Positions 59,812 to 64,000 of a stretch of DNA of 64,000 nucleotides are shown here, piece by piece. The notes under the pieces were generated by a model. It searched no databases, was not told the origin of the DNA, and saw nothing but the letters and a program-made list of their open reading frames with translations. This DNA is from Streptomyces fragilis (GTDB lineage: Bacteria > Actinomycetota > Actinomycetes > Streptomycetales > Streptomycetaceae): positions 248,001-312,000 of the forward strand of contig NZ_BEVZ01000004.1 of assembly GCF_003112515.1 (NCBI RefSeq), in the 5' to 3' direction. Position 1 is the stretch's first letter. Each line of letters starts with the position of its first letter. Both the position numbers and the translations under genes were made by a program.

Positions 59812-60321
59812 TCAGGCCTCCTCGAAGTCCCCCGCCGCCACCCGCAGGGGCCGCAGCAGGGCGAAGATCTCCCCGCACTCCTCGGCGTCGTAGACACCGA
59901 GGCCGAAGTCCATGGCCATCAGGTCGCGGGTCGCCGCGTCGACCACCTCGCGACCCTTGTCGGTGATGCCCGCCAGCGTGCCGCGCCCGTCGTCCGGGTT
60001 GGGCCGCTTGGCGACGAGCCCGGAGCGCACCAGGCGGTCCACCGTGTTGGTCACCGAGGTCGGGTGGACCATCAGGCGCTCGCCGATCTTGGACATCGGC
60101 AGCTCCCCGCTCTTGGAGAAGGTGAGCAGCACCAGCGCCTCGTAGCGGGCGAAGGTCAGGCCGTAGGGCTTGACGACGGCGTCCACCTCGGCGAGCAGGA
60201 TCTGGTGCGCGCGCATGATCGAGGTGATCGCGGACATGGAGGGAACGCCGCCCCACCGCTGCTTCCACAGTTCGTCGGCGCGCGCGATGGGGTCGAAGGC
60301 AAGACTGAGCGGCTTCGGCAC
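59812..60321 (-). CDS. MarR family transcriptional regulator
   Basis: A 169-aa winged-helix regulator. HTH region: LPMSKIGERLMVHPTSVTNTVDRLVRSGLV (about residues 74-103), followed by the wing with KRPNPDDGRGTLAGITDKGREV. The dimerisation helices are at the two ends. MarR proteins normally repress until bound by a small ligand. GTG 60321 has TATCGT (rc of 60329-60334) 7 nt upstream and no Shine-Dalgarno. Possible targets are the adjacent DUF3817 gene or icmA. Confidence 0.9.
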   Translation of the reverse strand: MPKPLSLAFDPIARADELWKQRWGGVPSMSAITSIMRAHQILLAEVDAVVKPYGLTFARYEALVLLTFSKSGELPMSKIGERLMVHPTSVTNTVDRLVRSGLVAKRPNPDDGRGTLAGITDKGREVVDAATRDLMAMDFGLGVYDAEECGEIFALLRPLRVAAGDFEEA

Positions 60322-60343
60322 GACGCCGACGATACCCGCCGGG

Positions 60344-60970
60344 TCAGCGGCCGGCGGGGCCGGAGCCGAGGCCGGCGAGCAGCAGGGCGGTGAGGTCGCG
60401 CACCCAGACCTCGTCGACCGGACCGGCGCTGACCAGGCTGCGGTGCACCACCGCTCCGGCGACCACGTCGAAGATCAGGTCGACGGAGCGGTCGGCCGCC
60501 TCCGGGTCGGGGTCCGGCGGGAGCTCGCCGCGGCGCTGCGCCCGGGCCTTGCCCTCGCGGACCAGCCGTTTCTGGCGCTCCACGATCGAGGTGCGGATGC
60601 GCTCGCGCAGCGTGGCGTCGAGCGTCGACTCGGCCACCACGGCCATCAGGCCGCTGCGCGCCTCGGGGCGGGCCAGGATGGCCGCGAACCGCAGCACCAC
60701 GCCCTCGATGTCGGCGGCCAGGCTGCCGCGGTCGGGGAGTTCGAGCTCGTCGAAGAGTTCCGCCACCGCGTCCACGACCAGTTCGTTCTTGCCGGGCCAG
60801 CGGCGGTAGAGGGTCGTCTTGGCGACGCCGGCCCGCAGCGCCACGTCGCCCAGGGTGAGCCGGGACCAGCCGAGTTCGACCAGCGCCTCGCGGGTGGCGG
60901 CGAGGATCGCGGCGTCGGCGGCGGCGCTGCGGGGGCGGCCGGTCCGGGGTGCGGGCGTACTGCGGGGCAT
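60344..60970 (-). CDS. TetR family transcriptional regulator
   Basis: A 208-aa repressor. The HTH is at ~residues 30-60 (WSRLTLGDVALRAGVAKTTLYRRWPGKNELV); the C-terminal domain matches the TetR_C type found in many actinobacterial regulators (LRERIRTSIVERQKRLVREGKARAQRRGEL). MPRSTPAPRTGRPRS at 60970 is the natural start, with TATCGT (rc of 60979-60984) 8 nt before it. A perfect 17-bp palindrome lies at 61041-61057 in the gap to the divergent thioredoxin-like gene. Confidence 0.9.
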   Translation of the reverse strand: MPRSTPAPRTGRPRSAAADAAILAATREALVELGWSRLTLGDVALRAGVAKTTLYRRWPGKNELVVDAVAELFDELELPDRGSLAADIEGVVLRFAAILARPEARSGLMAVVAESTLDATLRERIRTSIVERQKRLVREGKARAQRRGELPPDPDPEAADRSVDLIFDVVAGAVVHRSLVSAGPVDEVWVRDLTALLLAGLGSGPAGR

Positions 60971-61040
60971 GACATACGACGATACGGCCGTGAGGCAGAT
61001 CACGCCGGGGACGGTGGGGCCGCGGGCCTCCGGATGGTTA

Positions 61041-61057
61041 CGCTACGACTCGTAGCG
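61041..61057. promoter_or_regulatory. CGCTACGA-C-TCGTAGCG operator candidate
   Basis: A perfect 17-bp palindrome with a one-base centre, 70 bases upstream of the tetR-type gene and 148 before the thioredoxin-like gene. Size and symmetry fit a TetR operator for autoregulation. Confidence 0.6.
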
Positions 61058-61205
61058 AAAGCCGGGATCCACCCGGCCGGGCGACAACCACGATCCGGCG
61101 TCAGGTGGGGACCCGACGCCACTTTCGGGGGCCGTTTCCGGCCCCTTCCCGCAGAGGTTCCCCGGCGGTTTCCGCCGGGGTGCGCCGACGGGGGAGGATA
61201 GGCGC

Positions 61206-62183
61206 ATGCAGCCACGGAACATGTCCATGAGCGGAGTGGTCGACCTCGCCGCCGTGAAGGCGGCCCAGGAGGCCAAGGCGAAGGCGGAGCAGGCGCGGGC
61301 GGAGGCCGCCCGCCGGGGCGGCACCGGCGCCGTCTCCCCCGCCGACCTGGTGTACGACGTCGACGAGGCCGGCTTCGAGCGCGACGTCCTGCAGAAGTCC
61401 ACCGAGGTGCCCGTCGTCCTCGACTTCTGGGCCGAGTGGTGCCAGCCCTGCAAGCAGCTGAGCCCGGTGCTGGAGCGGCTGGCCGTCGAGTACAACGGCC
61501 GTTTCGTCCTGGCCAAGGTGGACGTCGACGCCAACCAGATGCTGATGCAGCAGTTCGGGATCCAGGGGATCCCGGCGGTCTTCGCGGTGGTCGCCGGCCA
61601 GGCGCTGCCGCTCTTCCAGGGAGCCGCGCCGGAGACGCAGATCCGCGAGACCCTCGACCAGCTGATCGCGGTCGGTGAGCAGCGCTTCGGCCTGACCGGC
61701 CTGACCGTCGACCCGGAGGCCGAGCCGGGCGGCGGTGCCGGCGCGGCCGCGGCGGCACCCGAGGGACCGCACGACGCCGTGCTCGAGGCGGCGGCCCTGG
61801 CGCTGGACGCCGGGGACCTGGGCGGCGCGATCCGCGCCTACCGCAACGTCCTCCTGGACGACCCGGGCAACGAGGAGGCCAAGCTGGGCCTCGCCCAGGC
61901 CGAACTCCTGGAGCGCGTGCAGGGGCTGGACCCGCAGGCCGTGCGGCGGGACGCCGCCGAGAAGCCGGCGGACGCCGCGGCGCAGATCGCCGCGGCCGAC
62001 CTGGACCTGGTGGGCGGTCACGTCGAGGACGCCTTCGGCCGCCTCATCGACACCGTGCGGCGGACGGCCGGGGACGACCGGGAGGCCGTGCGCGTGCGGC
62101 TGCTGCAGATGTTCGAGGTCGTCGGCGGCGAGGACCCGCGGGTGGTCGCCGCGCGGCGCGCGCTGGCGCGCGCTCTCCACTAG
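61206..62183 (+). CDS. Thioredoxin-domain/TPR protein, CnoX (YbbN)-like
   Basis: A 325-aa protein: an Ala/Lys-rich helix (~13-40), a thioredoxin domain (~48-155) with the active-site WCQPC (C79, C82), then TPR-like helices (~190-325; ALDAGDLGGAIRAYRNVLLDDPGNEEAKLGLAQAELL). This architecture is that of E. coli CnoX/YbbN, a chaperone-redox protein that guards substrates from over-oxidation; the E. coli protein lacks the CXXC, whereas this one has it and may be redox-active. Cytoplasmic. The ATG is preceded by GGGGGAGG; a strong stem-loop follows. Confidence 0.88.
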   Translation: MQPRNMSMSGVVDLAAVKAAQEAKAKAEQARAEAARRGGTGAVSPADLVYDVDEAGFERDVLQKSTEVPVVLDFWAEWCQPCKQLSPVLERLAVEYNGRFVLAKVDVDANQMLMQQFGIQGIPAVFAVVAGQALPLFQGAAPETQIRETLDQLIAVGEQRFGLTGLTVDPEAEPGGGAGAAAAAPEGPHDAVLEAAALALDAGDLGGAIRAYRNVLLDDPGNEEAKLGLAQAELLERVQGLDPQAVRRDAAEKPADAAAQIAAADLDLVGGHVEDAFGRLIDTVRRTAGDDREAVRVRLLQMFEVVGGEDPRVVAARRALARALH

Positions 62184-62252
62184 GACGCGGACGAGGACGC
62201 CGGACGGAAGCCGCCGACGGGCGGCGCCGTGCGGGCGTCGCCGGGCAGGACG

Positions 62253-62297
62253 GGCCGGGGCGGGACGGAAGTCGACGACTTGCGTCCCGCCCCGGCC
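62253..62297 (+). terminator. Terminator of the thioredoxin-like gene
   Basis: A 15-bp perfect stem (62253-62267 with 62283-62297) continues after one mismatch with AAGTC/GACTT in the loop, 70 bases past the stop. Confidence 0.8.
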
Positions 62298-62405
62298 GTT
62301 TCGGCGTCCGGGGCGCGGGAAAAACATGGAGCCGGTGCGGAAAAGAGCCGTCCGAGCGACGCGTTGCGGCCACGCTTTGCCAAATCTTGAGAAACCGCCC
62401 AGCTG

Positions 62406-62418
62406 TTACTGGCAGTAA
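62406..62418. promoter_or_regulatory. TTACTGGCAGTAA palindrome
   Basis: A perfect 13-bp palindrome (TTACTG-G-CAGTAA) in the gap upstream of the DUF6230 gene. It shares its TTAC...GTAA ends with the second palindrome 115 bases downstream, which suggests related binding sites. Confidence 0.5.
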
Positions 62419-62532
62419 AGCTTGCCGACCACCCTGCCCGGCTGCGCCTCCCTTTGCCCGGCTTTGCCCCGGAACGGACCGCCACCCTCCGTCGTGGACC
62501 GGGGCGAGAGGGGTGATCCACGGCCATCTCGC

Positions 62533-62550
62533 CGTTACCCACGGGTAACG
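62533..62550. promoter_or_regulatory. CGTTACCCACGGGTAACG palindrome
   Basis: A perfect inverted repeat with 8-bp arms and a 2-base centre, ~380 bases upstream of the DUF6230 gene. Operator candidate for a TetR-like dimer. Confidence 0.55.
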
Positions 62551-62928
62551 AGACCCCTTGCGGGGGCGCGCAGAATGCACCACGATCGGCGACGCTCGGT
62601 CCTCTTCCGTGTCCCCGACAACCAATCGGGAGCACGGGACACAGGGTCCCCACCGGGCGGGGGCGGCGTCACCGAGACTCCGCGCCCAGGACAGGGGGGT
62701 CTTCGCCTGCGGCGGAGCCTGTCCGAAAAGGTCGCACGGGACCACCTGTCCGGTGCGGCCAGTGGTTGTCGCTCGGGGGTGATCGCCGGTGATTCGGGCG
62801 CGTACCGCGCCGTACGAGAACGGGCGCTCTCCTTCCCGAGGACGTAGCACTTCTCCCATCCCTGCCCGGCCCGGGCCGCCTTCGGTGGCAGCCGGGACCA
62901 GGAGATGTACGTCCGAGAAGGAGGACAT

Positions 62929-63558
62929 ATGCAGTCCCAGCTGCGCGGCGGTACCAGATGGAAGCGGTTCGCCGTCGTCATGGTGCCCAGCATCGCCGCC
63001 ACGGCCGCGATCGGTGTCGGCCTGGCGCAGGGCGCGCTCGCCGCGTCGTTCAGCGTCTCCGGCCAGTCGTTCAAGGTGACGACCGACCGGCTCGAAGGCA
63101 AGGGCTTCAACCAGTACGGCTCCCTGGCCCAGGGTGTCGACCTGGAGGGCAACAAGGCGCTCCACCCGGTCGCCGTCTCCGCCTTCAAGAGCGCCGACAT
63201 CACCAACATGTGCCAGTCCGTCGTGACGCCGCACGTGCCGGTCTTCGGCAACGTCAGCCTCCGGCTGACCGCGGGCACCGGTGACAAGCCGGTCCACGCC
63301 GAGAACCTGTACCTCGACGTGGAGAGCCTCGAGACCACCTCGGCCGAGTTCCGCAACATCGACATCGGTGTGGCGGCCGGTCAGGCCACCAAGGGTCCCG
63401 AGCTCGCGGCGGGCACCAACGCCAACGGTTTCGCCCAGCACGCCAGCGAGGCCACCCTCACCGGCGTGAAGCAGACCGCGTGGGCCACCACCGCCGGCAC
63501 CTTCAACCTCAGCAACCTGAAGCTGTCGCTGAAGCCGGGTGTCCACGAGTGCTACTGA
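62929..63558 (+). CDS. DUF6230 family exported protein
   Basis: A 209-aa protein with an N-terminal signal-like helix (~13-38, RFAVVMVPSIAATAAIGVGLAQGALA) and a beta-rich extracytoplasmic domain starting ASFSVSGQSFKVTTDRLEGKGF. Conserved points are the cysteine in NMCQSVV and the terminal HECY, which may form a disulfide. The family is widespread in Streptomyces, usually next to a DUF6114 membrane protein as here, and has no established function; older annotations as cholesterol esterase are unsupported by any catalytic motif I can see. ATG 62929 has AAGGAGG; an upstream in-frame ATG at 62905 is less likely. Confidence 0.85.
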   Translation: MQSQLRGGTRWKRFAVVMVPSIAATAAIGVGLAQGALAASFSVSGQSFKVTTDRLEGKGFNQYGSLAQGVDLEGNKALHPVAVSAFKSADITNMCQSVVTPHVPVFGNVSLRLTAGTGDKPVHAENLYLDVESLETTSAEFRNIDIGVAAGQATKGPELAAGTNANGFAQHASEATLTGVKQTAWATTAGTFNLSNLKLSLKPGVHECY

Positions 63559-63567
63559 GCACTCGCT

Positions 63568-63603
63568 GACGGGCGAGGGAGCCTCGCGGCTCCCCCGCTC
63601 GTC
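63568..63603 (+). terminator. Intercistronic hairpin between DUF6230 and DUF6114 genes
   Basis: Arms 63568-63583 and 63588-63603 pair over 16 positions with one mismatch and one G-T pair, loop TCGC. It begins 9 bases after the DUF6230 stop and may attenuate read-through into the membrane-protein gene. Confidence 0.55.
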
Positions 63604-63661
63604 CCAGCCCCACGCACCACCACACTCATCACGGCAACGCCGTTCCAGGGAGCTGTTTTCC

Positions 63662-64000
63662 ATGAGCGCCGAGACTCCTGCCGCGCCCGGTAGCGAACGC
63701 CTTCGGGTCATCCGGCGGAACTTCCGCACGTGGCGGGGCACGCGGCCGTTCTGGGCCGGCCTGTTCGTCATGCTCGCCGGTCTGCCCATCGGGTACTTCC
63801 CCTACGCCGACCTGCACATCGGCAACCTGACCATGACCATGGCCACCACCGCCGGAGCCGGCTCGCTGATCATCGGCGTGCTGCTCGGGGTGCTGGGTCT
63901 GTGCCTGTGGTTCCAGCGGCACATCCAGATCTTCTGCGGTGTCGCGGCGATCCTGCTGGGCCTGGTCTCCATCCCGGTGTCCAACCTCGGCGGCTTCTTC
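63662..64000 (+). CDS. DUF6114 family membrane protein, cut by window end
   Basis: The first 113 residues of a membrane protein. After MSAETPAAPGSERLRVIRRNFRTWRGTRPFW come predicted helices at ~31-47 (AGLFVMLAGLPIGYFPYA), ~58-80 (TMATTAGAGSLIIGVLLGVLGL) and ~88-105. The RPFWAGLF opening and its position after DUF6230 are typical of DUF6114. Function unknown; the pair likely forms a cell-envelope complex. The 3' end is outside the window. Confidence 0.8.
   Translation, partial: MSAETPAAPGSERLRVIRRNFRTWRGTRPFWAGLFVMLAGLPIGYFPYADLHIGNLTMTMATTAGAGSLIIGVLLGVLGLCLWFQRHIQIFCGVAAILLGLVSIPVSNLGGFF

Larger units (their letters stand above)
62184..62928. other. Long non-coding gap before the DUF6230 gene
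   Basis: 745 bases with a terminator at the start (62253-62297), two palindromes (62406-62418, 62533-62550) and a GC-rich 350-base stretch upstream of the DUF6230 gene. A 141-codon plus-strand frame (62422-62847) has an Arg/Pro/Ser-rich product and poor codon bias; not accepted. The distance suggests a long leader or a complex promoter. Confidence 0.5.

Noticed and set aside
62422..62847. 141-codon plus-strand frame in the gap before the DUF6230 gene
   Set aside because: Arg/Ser/Pro-rich product, weak third-position bias, no Shine-Dalgarno, and it covers a probable operator.

Overview
The window is high-GC actinobacterial chromosome, almost certainly Streptomyces. Evidence: strong G/C bias in third codon positions, GTG and TTG starts, ATGA/GTGA stop-start overlaps, a tandem glycine riboswitch ahead of gcvT, isobutyryl-CoA mutase, the GlgE pathway, and a gene order that, from memory, follows the S. 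coelicolor core chromosome. I saw no rRNA, tRNA, CRISPR, insertion sequence or phage cluster.

Layout. 1-4378 (-): an oligopeptide/dipeptide ABC importer (solute-binding lipoprotein, two permeases, truncated ATPase). 4785-7505 (-): degenerate repeats, two SseB-like proteins and a P-loop ATPase. 7690-12422 (+): tandem glycine riboswitch, gcvT, gcvH, glyA, sdaA, a glycine/serine one-carbon module. 12536-21692: small units of mixed function: beta-propeller-like lipoprotein, nucleosidase, GH25 muramidase, spore-photoproduct-lyase-like radical SAM enzyme, EF-hand protein, MerR regulator, anti-sigma-type ATPase, enoyl-CoA hydratase, L,D-transpeptidase. 22006-24261: glgX. 24417-31943: four translationally coupled ABC exporter half-transporters whose motif defects are complementary, implying two asymmetric heterodimers. 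32500-34760: secreted M4 metalloprotease and a DUF1990 protein. 34800-46130: alpha-glucan block, glgP (-) divergent from glgE-treS-mak-glgB (+). 46441-50342 (-): HelD-type helicase and a DctA-type symporter. 50514-57515: HTH regulator, pfkA (-), pta-ackA, pyk, i.e. lower glycolysis and acetate overflow. 57613-60970 (-): icmA, a small membrane protein, MarR and TetR regulators. 61206-64000 (+): thioredoxin/TPR protein and a DUF6230-DUF6114 pair running off the end.

How the genes work together. Free glycine sensed by the riboswitch should induce the cleavage system, which with SHMT and serine deaminase links glycine and serine to C1-folate, pyruvate and ammonia. Trehalose and glycogen are interconverted by TreS, maltokinase, GlgE and GlgB, with GlgP and GlgX releasing glucose-1-phosphate and short glucans. 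PfkA, Pyk, Pta and AckA carry the sugar phosphate to pyruvate and acetate. IcmA interconverts isobutyryl-CoA and n-butyryl-CoA.

The most notable points are the complementary degeneracy of the four ABC ATPase domains, a GlgE carrying about 175 extra low-complexity N-terminal residues, a perfect 20-bp palindrome directly upstream of icmA, intercistronic hairpins that may set subunit ratios, and a recurrent -10-like hexamer 7-8 nt before the start codon of about ten genes, predicting leaderless mRNAs.
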